In this document: positions 11,571 through 21,576 of the stretch, piece after piece | How the letters are laid out: each line of letters opens with the position of its first letter | Position numbering within the stretch: position 1 is the stretch's first letter | Assembly (NCBI GenBank): GCA_947623455.1 | Contig: OX392542.1 | Coordinates: 16,127,625 to 16,191,624, forward strand | Source: Mimachlamys varia | Taxonomy: Eukaryota; Mollusca; Bivalvia; Pectinida; Pectinidae | DNA length: 64,000 bases | Reading direction: 5' to 3' | Notes under the pieces: generated by a model | Databases searched by the model: none | Told to the model about the DNA's origin: nothing | Seen by the model: only the letters and a program-made list of their open reading frames with translations | Made by a program: the position numbers and the translations under genes

Positions 11571-12600
11571 TTAAGGATGTACACCTCTGAGAAGTCAAAA
11601 TTTTCCTGTATCAAACTTTTTTTCTCATATACATTTTTTGATAAGGGAGTTCAAGGCATGCCAGAAAATGCAAAGATAATGATATGTCAGTGTGCTCGTT
11701 TTTATGCTATGATCGGTCAAAGATACCAATATGACATAATAAGGAATTTTAAGTAAATTTTGTTGTTTTGACCGATTGTGGGACATCTACATACAATATC
11801 GTCCGAATTTGTGATTCGAAATGTATGAATGTTTGCAGAAATGACGAAAATATTCTTGTCTTTTAAGTTATGCAAGTAAAATTTCTCTAACTTAATATTT
11901 TTACTCAGAAAAGCAATTTGAGTTACCCCTACCCCTTATTTTTTTAATGAGAAATTCCTCATTTTTTGCAGATTTAACGCTTAATAAAAAAACGTTCCGA
12001 TATCAAACTTTTTTTAATATTTGGCAGATGAAAAGAAAATGGGTTTCTCTTTCTAAAACCATCATAAAAATTGGGGGGGGGGGGGGGGGGGGGCGGGGCT
12101 AGTGTGCTTATTTTTTTGTCCCTTTATTATTTGTGTTATTTTTCACAGTTTCGGGTTCAAAACTTCAAACTGCTCCAGTTACACTAAATATATGTAAAAA
12201 TTTCAAAAATTATTTGATTATCCACTTTGTAGCCTGATATATCTATAAAATTGAACATTATAAAATTGTACAGCAAAAATTAACTTGCTATAACTAAAAA
12301 TGGCTAAACACTGGTGTTTTTAAGAGATCGATCTAGCATTAAAATGGTGAAATTTTGGCCATTCTTGAAGTGCAGAAAATAGACAGAAATACGCATATTC
12401 AAAATGGCCGCCTAATTAGTAATTTTTAAAAATTTAAAAACATTTCTACAAGCAACAGAGACTTACATTTTTGACACAATATTCAGATGCATATATGCTA
12501 TTAAAATTGATCATACTTTCTTCAATATAACATAAAATCTTTAAATGAGACATAGACGAGACTTGAACGTGACTGAAACCTCACAAGAGTACATCCTAAA
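11571..12600. mobile_element. 1.03-kb TTAA-flanked non-autonomous element (E), copy 1
   Basis: Left end TTAAGGATGTACACCTCTGAG; right end, reverse complemented, TTTAGGATGTACTCTTGTGAG. These are imperfect inverted termini sharing AGGATGTAC. A second copy at 34515-35510 matches along its length in the same orientation, including AATGCAAAGATAATGATATG and CGAGACTTGAACGTGACTGA. No ORF of note. A 21-G homopolymer (12073-12093) lies inside and is much shorter in copy 2. TTAA at the left boundary is compatible with a Kolobok or piggyBac-type target. The superfamily is an inference. Confidence 0.55.
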
Positions 12601-12934
12601 GTCCATGAAGATACTATAAACGTACAAGTGCTATTTTTATTTAGGCGGTATTTGCGTTGAAAGCTTTCCGCTAAATCATGATTCAGATAAATGCATTTAC
12701 TGTATATTGCTTTCTACATTAAGTATTGTTAGTGTACCAATCAATCATCGTGCTAACCGTAATTCCTTGCTTATTGCCCACGGGCTTAACTTTCTAAAAC
12801 ATAGAAATATACCTCCTGTGGGCTATCTAATGATGCGGGCTAAATGATGAAATGTTTTGTTTTTTTGTGTGTTACGTGGAGACACGACCTTGCATAACAA
12901 TATCAGGAAATTACAAACAATGTCGACTACTTCG
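12601..12934. other. No recognised feature
   Basis: AT-rich spacer between element E and the tRNA-like relic, with no repeat or ORF I can name. Confidence 0.5.
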
Positions 12935-13010
12935 GACTGTTTGGCCTGGTGGTAACGTCCTGGCTCAATAACCTAGAGGTCTCTGATTCGCGCCCGGATC
13001 GTCTCACTAG
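12935..13010 (+). mobile_element. tRNA-like SINE head relic
   Basis: TTTGGCCTGGTGGTAACGTC resembles a tRNA A box/D arm, followed by GAGGTCTCTGATTCGCGCCC as a B-box-like block about 35 nt later. The acceptor stem does not pair convincingly. It runs straight into the 33-bp minisatellite, which appears to have grown from DNA beside it. Confidence 0.4.
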
Positions 13011-13020
13011 TTTGATTTCT

Positions 13021-13512
13021 CCTCTTTGTGGTAAAATATTGTTTATTTACCAGCCTCTTTGTGGTAAAATATTGTTTATTTACCAGCCTCTTTGTGGTAA
13101 AATATTGTTTATTTACCAGCCTCTTTGTGGTATAATATTGTTTATTTACCAGCCTCTTTGTGGTATAATATTGTTTCTTTGCCAGCCTCTTTGTGGTAAA
13201 ATATTGTTTATTTACCAGCCTCTTTGTGGTAAAATATTGTTTCTTTGCCAGCCTCTTTGTGGTATAATATTGTTTATTTACCAGCCTCTTTGTGGTATAA
13301 TATTGTTTCTTTGCCAGCCTCTTTGTGGTAAAATATTGTTTATTGACCAGCCTCTTTGTGGTAAAATATTGTTTCTTTACCAGCCTCTTTGTGGTATAAT
13401 ATTGTTTATTTCACAGCCTCTTTCTTGTAAAATATTGTTTATTTCCCAGGTTATTTGTCATAAAAATATTGATTATTTCCCAGCCTCTTTGTTGTAAAAT
13501 ATTATTTTTTCC
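13021..13512. repeat. 33-bp minisatellite, ~15 units, with 132-bp higher-order period
   Basis: Consensus unit CCTCTTTGTGGTAAAATATT + GTTTATTTACCAG. Two variable sites (AAAA/TATA, and TTTATTTACC/TTTCTTTGCC) alternate so that units 4-7 and units 8-11 form the same four-unit block with only two differences. Units 13-15 are degenerate and unit 14 is 34 bp. Because 33 is a multiple of three, one frame stays open for 182 codons (12949-13497, repeating PLCGKILFIYQ). The open frame is therefore expected without selection, and I do not call it a gene. Confidence 0.9.
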
Positions 13513-13977
13513 CCCAGTTCGGGATATTCGTATCAATAAGAGCCCAAGTCTGGGTGTGTCCATGTACTATATGTACTAATTGTCACAATGATAATTTCTA
13601 AAATATGATTACACCCCCTGGTACCCGATTAAACGTGGCATCGTAACACCAACAACTGATAAAAGTGTTGGTCATGTGATGTCTGTCAAATCCAAAATCA
13701 TAAACATATTAAATATAAACAAAATAATACATATTACCTAGTATCTGTAACTGAAATTAAACATCTCAATTCCAAATGTATTCGTTCATAGCAGTGACAC
13801 ACTCGATAAGTAATAACGTAAACATATCAAGTAAAAAATCCAAACCTCCCTTAAACACTAAGTACAGGTGAGAGATTTTTCGCCTGACACCGACAATAGA
13901 ACTCCTGTGATGATTTATCTAGCACGTTTTGCTTTGTTATTGTTATTTATCTAGCAGATAACCGTTTCGTTATATGT

Positions 13978-14115
13978 TTGGTTTGGTTTATTTTGTTTTA
14001 CGTCCTATGAATAGCCAGGGTCATTTAAGGATGTGCCACATTTTGGAGGTGGAGGAAAGTCGGAGTATCTTGAGGAAAACCACCGATCTACGGTCGGTAC
14101 CTGGCAATATGCTTG
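13978..14115 (-). mobile_element. MetaSINE-type SINE, 5' truncated
   Basis: Reverse complement carries GGTACCGACCGTAGATCGG, CTCCACCTCCAAAATGTGGC, ACATCCTTAAATGACCCTGG and ATAGGACGTAAAACAAAATA. These match the copies at 1-160 and 57120-57268. The tRNA-derived head is missing. Confidence 0.75.
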
Positions 14116-14237
14116 TGCGGGTTATCTGAAGATTTTGAATTGTGATTTTTTTGGGGGAGGGGGGGGGGTATGTGTGGACTACACAAATGAGCGGGCAATA
14201 CGCAAGAAACTGCTATATATCTTTCATTTTTTGCATT

Positions 14238-14422
14238 TTGGTGTCGTCGATAAAGCAGAAGATGTTTACTCTTCTGGAACACCTGGTCTTATTCTATTGT
14301 GCTTTTACGAGAGTATCCATGCAAATCTTTCTTTTGTTCCTATTTTGCCTCTAGTTTAATCGATTTTGAGTTCGGATTAGGGTTTTGTTGACGCTTTGGT
14401 ATTCTCTGATTTTTTTTATTGT
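14238..14422 (+). mobile_element. Penelope-like 3' tail copy, well preserved
   Basis: From GGTGTCGTCGATAAAGCAG through TCTTCTGGAACACCTGG, TGCTTTTACGAGAGTATCC and TTTAATCGATTTTGAGTTCG to GTTGACGCTTTGGTATTCTC and a T run. A good reference for the family's 3' end. Confidence 0.8.
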
Positions 14423-15159
14423 GTGTTAAAATTTGTGTACGTCAAATAAAGTTCGTATAGAGTAAATTAATGGAATGAATAGTTCATCAGTAAAATTAAT
14501 CACCCTGTTATTTAACTATATTGACTTAAAGAACGATTCCGTAGTATATATTTTCTCTGCATGTTCAAAACAGTCCAAAACATTATCAGCAGTTCAATGA
14601 TCACCAGCATTGTCCTGACACCGATCTGTAGCTATATCATATTGTGTAGGACTAGAGGTATTTCAAATCTGTTGGGATGTTTTACTTGTATGTTTTCTAC
14701 ATTTTAAAGGATTGCACAAGTGATTTAAAGGGTGAATCTTGTTTTGGTCGATGTCTTCGGCTGATGAATTGCGTTGGTCTTAACAACAAATATAATGAAC
14801 TGCGACATTTTTGTTTTTCAAAAGCAACTCAATTCATCGTCGATGAAATTCATCAAAACAATATCAGATATTAAATTATAAAAATGTGTGTTTCCGTCAA
14901 ATACTTGTACTTGATAAATTTGTTTTAATGTTTTCCCATGTAATAGAGCTTGTGCAAGTCAACGTATTGACGTAATGCAATGTCAAAGCGTTAATAAAAC
15001 AATCTTATAGGGACCTTCATACATAACATGATAGTGTACATTAAATCAACCTATTGATTATTATATATCAAAACTTCTGACGTGTCCTCGCTGAAAGATA
15101 AGGTCAAGACGCGATGTACCGGATCAGCCGCTAGTGTAGTGTCAACCATTGTCTAACAA
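14423..15159. other. No recognised feature
   Basis: AT-rich. A 65-codon plus-strand ORF (14677-14874) has no recognisable domain. Confidence 0.45.
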
Positions 15160-15822
15160 AAAAAATCAAGAGTATACCAAAGCGTCAACAAAACCATATT
15201 CCGAACTCGAAATCGGTTAAACTGGGGGCGAAATAGGAGAAAGGAAATATTTACTTGGAGACTCTCGTAAAAGCATAAGGGAATAAGACCAGGGCCCATA
15301 TTAATGAAACCGTTCTCATGCTCAAGCATGGATTTCGTGCTCAAGCCTTATTTAACTTTGTCAGAGTTTTGGAAAAAAGTTGAAGAGACATGAAGCCAAA
15401 AACTGTTTTCAACATTTACATTGACTTTTTGACTCTTCGACATGATAAAAAAAAGAGTTTCAAGAAAGCTGGCTTGAGCACAGAATCCATGCTTGAGCAT
15501 GAGAACGGTTTCATGAATACGGGCCCTGGTGTACCGGAATAGTAAGCGTCTTCTGCTTCATCGACGACACTCGCCATGTAAATCTTGGTCACATCCAAGT
15601 AAGCATCAATCCTCAAAATGAGAACCGAGTCATCACTGTCATCACAACAAGTAAACACACTATTAAGCAAACTCAAAAATGTCCATCTTCATATCACACA
15701 AAGATACAGAATATTTCTCGATGAGATCAAGATGGCGACCATAAAACTTGCCCATCGTCTTCATCAACCTGCATCTCTCGAATCCCTGTGCCGTAAGTTT
15801 GTTCGTCAGCAGTTGGAGGCAA
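15160..15822 (-). mobile_element. Penelope-like copy: RT C-terminus plus tail, carrying MITE D
   Basis: Minus-strand copy. Its 3' end (GAGTATACCAAAGCGTCAAC on the plus strand) is at the left. The tail is split by MITE D (15292-15526), resumes at 15530, and continues into the last part of the reverse transcriptase frame (about 15685-15822, including the GKFYGRH-type block encoded by GGCAAGTTTTATGGTCGCCA). The 5' break is at about 15822. With the MITE removed, the tail aligns to the other copies without loss. Confidence 0.8.
15292..15526. mobile_element. MITE D inside Penelope-like tail
   Basis: Long inverted termini: GGGCCC…ATGAAACCGTTCTCATGC and its complement at the other end (GAGAACGGTTTCATGAATAC), both followed by a second inverted block (CAAGCATGGATT…GTGCTCAAGCC). 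Flanked by CCTGG on each side, consistent with a 5-bp target duplication. Same insertion point and relative orientation as the copies at 26776-27035 and 50691-50953. Confidence 0.75.
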
Positions 15823-16016
15823 GTTTTTGGGGGATTTTTTTCTTGTTTACCGATTCTCGTTCTTTGAACTATTCCCTTTGAAGCTTCAATTAAAATGCTA
15901 GTAATTATTTCTCATGGTAAAACATCTACGCACAGGCAATACTTATCTAGTCAAATTCATCGGTTAAGGAAATAGGTACATTTGAAAGTTATATCAAATC
16001 TAACTGAAATAGGAGT

Positions 16017-16165
16017 TTCCCGGAACACCAGATCTTATTCTCTTGTATTGTATTAATGGTCTCTGTGTAAATCATTCCTTTGTTCATAGTTTGCCACTTG
16101 TGTAAACAATTTTGAATCGGATTATTTTTTATGACTCTTCGATATTCTCTGTGGTTTTTTTTCAC
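16017..16165 (+). mobile_element. Penelope-like 3' tail copy
   Basis: Starts CCCGGAACACCAGATCTTAT and ends GACTCTTCGATATTCTCTG before eight T. It lacks the upstream part of the tail. Confidence 0.7.
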
Positions 16166-16628
16166 CTTATCATAAATTAGCTTACGGTATATATTATTTT
16201 ATATATGTAATTGTTAGCATTACCTACAAGAAGAATTATTTCAATAATGATGATAAAAATGTACGCTGATAAACCAACTTTGCATTATGTATATGGCCAA
16301 ATGACCAAACAGTTTCTCTATCAACAGAGGAAGAAATGGACGAAAATGATTTTTAACAAGCATGCATGGTGTCTCACAATAACAGGGGGAATATATAAGA
16401 GTCATATAAAGAGTTTAAATGATTAACGGAATGTGTGCTACATACATGTATGTATATGTGAAAATGATGGATAAGTTACGACAGCGAAACACTTGAGCGG
16501 AAATGATTTTTACCATAATTCATCGTACATGTACCTCACAATAACACAGAAATACAAAAGCGCCATATAAAGTATAAACTTCAAACGAACTGTTACATAG
16601 GAATTAAACGGTGTTTTATTAATTTTCA

Positions 16629-16975
16629 TGTCGGTATGAGTGAAAAACGGTTACATCCATATTGCACGAAACCCGCTAGGGCTTCATGGTCAATGTGGAT
16701 GTAACCGATTTGCATTCATACCGATATTAATATTGAAACAACGCCGTTCAAACCATATATATTTATATTTTAACAATTGATTAACTATTGTTTCTCTTTA
16801 ACAATTGTTTAATTAACTGCGTTTGCAATTGCACCGTCCTTTAAACGAAAAAGGCGGAGGAGTCATAATTTGAGTAAAATTGGCGCCAATAATTTACCGT
16901 AGTCAAGTGAGCGTTTGACGCGAAGGCGTTCTTTATACTTACTATTCGAAGCGGATATTGAAAAGAAAAAATCGG
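16629..16975 (+). repeat. Dispersed repeat F, copy 2, with long inverted arms
   Basis: Left third is a long imperfect palindrome: about 36-bp arms at 16629-16664 and 16691-16728 (CGGTTACATCCATATTG versus CAATGTGGATGTAACCG) around a 26-nt loop. The right part matches repeat F copy 1 (AATTGGCGCCAATAATTTAC, GCGTTTGACGCGAAGGCG, ATTCGAAGCGG). Confidence 0.55.
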
Positions 16976-18303
16976 AATGTTAATATATATGTATAATATC
17001 TGAAAATGATGGAACAAATGCGACAGCGGAAGATATGGATTGAAATGGATTTAATATTATTCGTAGTGTTTCGCAATTACACAGAAAAGCAAAAGAGTGC
17101 AAACACGTCAAATAGAGAACAAACACTTTAGACGAACTACGCAACAACCTGACAAAACGCCTACGATATCATATCGGATTTACGGTCTGAACAGACACAA
17201 CACCTACTGGGAAAATAATTTATCTTTTGTTAAAACTTTAAACGGCTTTCATGTGACATTCAAAGTCAATATGAGCAGTAACATGCCACAGCCTTTGGAT
17301 TCTAAAAAACCTCCTGTGAAAGGTTTTTAATGGAATCAGGATACATGGCTAGCCAATGATTTTTTATGGTGCCAACATATTATTTTCATTTGCAAGTATT
17401 GTTATCTTTATTGTGATTACATCTTCTTAAATACATATTGATAGAAAACAGCAGAAAGATGATATTTATGATTGAAAACGCTGGCTTTGTTGCAATAGAT
17501 CATAACATCAGATATCAATTTTCGTTATGTTTACATTATAACCTCTCTTCCATAAACACACTTTACAGTTCATCGTGTCGATGGAAATGTCAACACACAC
17601 AAAGAAAGACATTTGTCAATATGTCACCAAGTAGCCGCTTCAAATAACATGCTGAAAACATCTAAATTAACCATTCAAAATAGCAAGATTGAAGATTGTC
17701 GAGTTAATTTCCGTTAAAACCATTTCATTGATTACATAAATAACACAACCCAGGAAAAAAATACAAGTTTCTGTTTCAATTAATTTGCCGATATTTGGGG
17801 TTGCATGAAGCTAATAACAAACGCCATATCTGTAAAGTTTTCACATGGATACACTAGATTTTGCTATTGTTACTTTCCCCGGAAGATGAATTGATTCAAT
17901 CTTAAGCCTTCAATGAACTATAAAAAAGAGTTTGATGACTTGTTCCAAGACAAGCCTTGCTAATTAATCTGCATGATAAGCGGCAGTTAAATCGCTAAAT
18001 ATGAAAGGACTATGAGATGCTGGTTTCTATTGTCCCCATGACAACACCCGTGTAATTATATATATTGCTGTACATGCAATATGTATGCCCCCCACTGGGA
18101 CATATCCTATTGCTAAATGTCGCCATTCGATTTTCTTCATACACGTGCTCAGTTATGTCATTGTCACTTCATGAATCCCATCTCTTGGTCCTTCGTTAGT
18201 TTGATCTGACTTTGATTTACATGACAATCATCGGCGATGCAGTTAAAACACTTATTCTTGCTGCACAGCCGGTCTTTGCCCCTGTAAATATTTCAAATGT
18301 TTG
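16976..18303. other. No recognised feature
   Basis: AT-rich. ORFs at 17097-17330 and 17438-17647 carry no recognised domains. Nothing else stands out. Confidence 0.45.
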
Positions 18304-18580
18304 CAGGTGACTCCATAGCCACAGTTATCTCATTTGAGTAGTGGCATCGATTTTGAGTTTAAATCATTGTTGTGCTGACCCTTCGGTATTTTTCTATTTT
18401 AAGGTTTGTTTAAATCGAAGTGCAAATAGATGATATTAATATTGGATGATAACGGCCTGTACGTATTATCTGTTACCTTTTTAATGTCAAATTCCTTTGT
18501 TTAAATTTCTCTTCTAGTTTAATATATTTTGAGTTCGTTTTATGGTTTTGTTGACGCTTTGGTATTCTTTTTCTGTTTAT
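18304..18580 (+). mobile_element. R2 fragment fused to Penelope-like tail ends
   Basis: GACTCCATAGCCACAGTTAT + CTCATTTGAGTAGTGGCA (R2) is joined at about 18346 to TCGATTTTGAGTTTAAATCA…CTTCGGTATTTTTC, a tail 3' end. A second tail 3' end follows at 18505-18575 (AATATATTTTGAGTTCG…GTTGACGCTTTGGTATTC). All are on the same strand, one of the loci that tie R2 to the tail family. Confidence 0.6.
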
Positions 18581-19118
18581 ATGAAGTGCAAACATAAAAT
18601 TGCATGGTTCGGAGGAAATGTTTTAAGAAAATCAAAGAGTACCACCTGAATGAGATTGGCTTTAAAAGTCACACACTTTTTAAGTTTAAACTTAATAAAT
18701 ATCATTTTTAGCAAATATCTGCGTCTTTAGGTTATATTTGTATCAAGACAACATGATTATATTTAAGGAAATAATTGTTTTCGTTGTTTCGTTCAAGAAT
18801 CATTTTGCAGCAGTACATATACATCTTTATCACCAACAACAATCTCAAACCGTTCTAGCATCATTCCCTGAGTATGAGCTCAGATAATAAATTGATGGCT
18901 ATGTCGTTCCCAAGTGTTCCGCTCACTTCATTTCATTTGGCAATATCAATCTGGAATAATTTGATAAACGGCGTTTCGTATTGTCGTAAAATCACAGCAT
19001 TGATTGTCCTAAAGGAAACAAATGAAAGGAAAAAATAGCAGATGGTCTAATCAGTGGTAGTAATTCTGCTCAGAAATTATTGTTTTCAATGGACCGTCTA
19101 AAATTTCGTTTGTTTTAT
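18581..19118. other. No recognised feature
   Basis: AT-rich spacer with no ORF over 60 codons, repeat or splice-bounded block that I can support. Confidence 0.5.
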
Positions 19119-19457
19119 GTCCCCGAGGTTTACTGGAGCCTCCATAGCCACATTTTTTCTCATTTGAGTAGTCGCACGGTACTTAATATACACATTTTCG
19201 TAGTTCAAGATTTGAAATCATACAGGACTAATTCAAATTTACTTCTAAATTCATAAATTAAAGGTGTTTTACGCACCTGACCCTTCTGCTTCTACATTAG
19301 TGTAGAATTTTGGATTCCCACCTTTTGGCTCCTAGCATCACTGACGAGTCCAAGGAGGACGAAACAGCTATATGATGCAGTTTAATTCCTTTTTTCGGCA
19401 TACTGTATCTATTTCTAAATTTAAAATGTGCAGCATGTGTGTGTTACGTCACCTTAT
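19119..19457 (+). mobile_element. R2 repeat, sense copy with best-preserved hammerhead
   Basis: Runs from GTCCCCGAGGTTTACTGGAG and CTCATTTGAGTAGTCGCACG through TTAGTGTAGAATTTTGGATT and the hammerhead (19335-19378) to GTGTGTTACGTCACCTT. About 340 bp, close to full length. The decayed RT copy on the opposite strand begins 290 bp downstream. Confidence 0.75.
19335..19378 (+). ncRNA. Type I hammerhead ribozyme motif, core intact
   Basis: Stem I GCATCA (19335-19340) pairs perfectly with TGATGC (19373-19378). The core CTGACGA (19341-19347) matches CUGANGA. Stem II is GTCC/GGAC around AAGGA (19348-19360). GAAA is at 19361-19364. A minimal stem III (CAGCTA) comes next, then TA, so the predicted cleavage site is after A19372. 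Every conserved catalytic base is present. The one defect is a C-A mismatch in stem III, where other copies have the palindrome CAGCTG. Such tiny stem III loops are typical of hammerheads in Penelope-like elements and retrozymes, which often act as dimers. Confidence 0.75.
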
Positions 19458-19744
19458 GTAAGCGGTATAATGCAATTTAGCAGAAAATACTTGCAACATA
19501 TGTTCATTGTTAAGACTCTATCAATGTGACAAGGGATTCTACGATGGTATTTAATATTGATTTTTGATATTTCGAAATGTCAGTTACATGTACATACAAA
19601 GTATTATATAAAACTAGAGGACAAAAACAGTGAAATTTTATTGTTAAGATAATCTATAATGACAGTTACAAACTTAAGCAAATGGTGGAATCAGTCGTTG
19701 CAGAACTGATGTACTAGCTTCTCGGCTATAACAAGCTTGATGAA

Positions 19745-20850
19745 TAGATAAATAAGAGAATACCGAAGCGTTAACAAAATCATAATCCAAACTAAAAATC
19801 GGTTTACCAGGGGCAAAATATGAACAAAGGAAAGATTCACATGGAGACCCTTGCAAAAGTACAAGAGAATAAGACCAGGTGTTCCGGAAGAGTAAGCGTA
19901 TTCTGCTTCATCGACGACACCCGCCATTTAAATCTTTGTCACATCCAGGTAAACATCAAGTTCTCAAAATGAGAACCGAGTATCATTGTCAATCACAACA
20001 AGTAAACACACTAATGAGCATACTCAAAAACGTCCTTCTTTATATCACTTAAAGATACAGAATATTTCTCAATGAGACAAAGATGGCGACCATAAAACTT
20101 GCCCATAGTTCTGATCAACCTGCATCTCTCGAATCCCTGTGTTGTTAGTTTGTTTGTCAGCAGTCGACATCGATCACGAAAATCCTGATATTTAGAGCAA
20201 GCCCTGGAATACCGAATCAACTGCGACATGTAAACACCATAGGTTGGAGAAGCAGGGATGTTACTATCAAGAAATGGAAGTTAACGATCGGAAAATTGGA
20301 ATCATCACGTTTATCGTATAGCTTAGTAGTAAGCTGTCCATGTTGGTCGTAGTTTAAGTAGAGATCGAGGTAAGCAGCTGATGTAGAAGAGTCTGTTGTG
20401 TCCTTTATTTCAAGTTCAGAAGGATATATACGATCGATGTGGTCAGCAAGCTTCTTGTTGTTTATAGACAACACATCGTCGATATATATGAAAGTGAAAT
20501 TAAAAGATTTGGCAAGGATTTTGTTACCTGTCCTGGTAAGCTCCTCCACAAATTCAGCCTCGTATAAAAACAAAAACAAGTCAGCTAAGAGTGGGGCACA
20601 ATTTGTTCCCATGGAAATGCAAACAGTCTGCTGGAAAATCTTTCCTCCGAACTCAACAAAAATGGTGTCGACCAGGAATTCAATCATCCTTATTATATCT
20701 TCTTCAGTATATTTCCTCTTAGCTTTTGTCGTGTTTTTGCCATTCCGTTAGATCATATGACTCAAAGTACCTTTTACGCGTTTAAATTCATTATTAAAAG
20801 GCTTACTCTCTTAACATCCTTGTCTGATATGAAGGTAGACGTTTTGAATA
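19745..20850 (-). mobile_element. Longest Penelope-like element copy (RT plus 3' tail)
   Basis: On the minus strand this runs from degraded DNA near 20850 through a reverse transcriptase relic (20760-20011) into the shared non-coding tail. It ends at AATACCGAAGCGTTAACAAAA near 19752 (plus-strand reading). It links the dispersed tail copies to a retroelement: the tail begins right after the RT stop near 20011. A tail copy on the opposite strand abuts its 5' side (20822-21075). No endonuclease domain is seen after the RT. I assign the Penelope-like class from RT motif style and the associated hammerheads, not from a database match. Confidence 0.7.
20011..20760 (-). pseudogene. Reverse transcriptase, Penelope-like, frameshifted
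   Basis: Once copied element RNA into DNA. The central frame (20687-20217, 156 codons) has the block MGTNCAPLLADLFL at residues 26-39, where PLE-type RTs have a PMG(T/S)-type motif B. It also has the catalytic YIDD at residues 68-71 followed by VLSINN, and downstream blocks YPSELEIKDTT and KLYDKRDDSNFPI. Upstream, KRKYTEEDII is still in frame back to about 20717, where one frameshift separates it from YDLTEWQKHDK in another frame. A second frameshift near 20270 separates the core from the thumb-like C-terminal part (20229-20011, SQLIRYSRAC and GKFYGRH, stop near 20011). The motif-B residues before MGT read CIS rather than the usual GIP. The copy is 5' truncated, has no start codon and is clearly dead. 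Other RT classes are possible, but LINE-type FADD and LTR-type boxes are absent. Confidence 0.75.
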
Positions 20851-21075
20851 TATCCACTAGTACCCCATTTTGCTATATTTATTAATACCTCAGTTCTCAT
20901 TTTGAGGACGTGGCATTTACTTGGATTTACATGGCGGGTGTCGTCCATGAAGCAGATCACACTTTCTCCTGTATTTTTTCAATAGTTGCCGTGTAAATGT
21001 TTCCTTTGATCAAACTTTGTGTTCAAGTAATGGTTTAATTGACGATTCGGTATTTTATCAACTTTTTTTCAGCCA
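20822..21075 (+). mobile_element. Penelope-like tail copy, head-to-head with the RT copy
   Basis: Starts CTGATATGAAGGTAGACG (the end of the RT frame) and continues CTCAGTTCTCATTTTGAGGA, TTTACATGGCGGGTGTCGTC, then a shortened middle and GACGATTCGGTATTTTATC. Opposite in strand to 19745-20850, with 5' ends facing. The same layout recurs at 30288-30830. Confidence 0.7.
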
Positions 21076-21330
21076 CAAATGATTTCAACCTAGAACCTTT
21101 CGGAAAAATCATGGACGTTTTAAAAGTGTTCTTAAACAGTTAATAGTTTTGAATTTGATTTAAAGGCTTATTATTTATAATTAGTTATATTGTTTTAGGT
21201 CAACTTGATTGACTTATCTATATCCAAAATAACAATCGAAGTTTCAGTTTGAGTATTGAAGAAACCATTACACGTTCCGTGAGAATAGAAGGGCTTCCCT
21301 GAGTTGCCTGTTAAGAATGTTGTGCTCCCC

Positions 21331-21576
21331 AGTTATGTGAACTACTTTGGATTATGGATATGCTAGCTGTCCTAAATGTATATTTGTTGATATTGATAGC
21401 GTAACCATGTTTGATTCTTAGAGATAGTAGATTATTTTGTTTGCCTAAATATAACCAAGTTATGTAAACTGCTTTGGATTATGGATATGTTAGCTGTCCT
21501 AAACGTATCTTTGTTGATAGCGTAACCATGTTTGATTCTTGGAGACAGTGGACTGTTTTGTTTGCCTAAATATTAC
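21331..21576. repeat. Tandem duplication, 127-bp period, two units
   Basis: AGTTATGTGAACTACTTTGG at 21331 and AGTTATGTAAACTGCTTTGG at 21458 begin two units that match through TTTGATTCTT…TTTGTTTGCCTAAATATNA. The second unit lacks 6 bp (one TGATAT/TGATAG step). Confidence 0.85.

Noticed and set aside
12949..13497. 182-codon ORF repeating PLCGKILFIYQ
   Set aside because: The 33-bp unit is a multiple of three, so an open frame is automatic once one unit lacks a stop. No other coding evidence.
15416..15676. Recurring MAGVVDEAEDAYSSGTPG-type ORFs (also 19691-19927, 25109-25327, 14033-14359)
   Set aside because: They look like a conserved protein family because the retroelement tail is repeated, but the frame lies downstream of the RT stop, is broken in most copies and shows no codon-level conservation.
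20398..20751. 117-codon plus-strand ORF
   Set aside because: Antisense shadow of the decayed reverse transcriptase.
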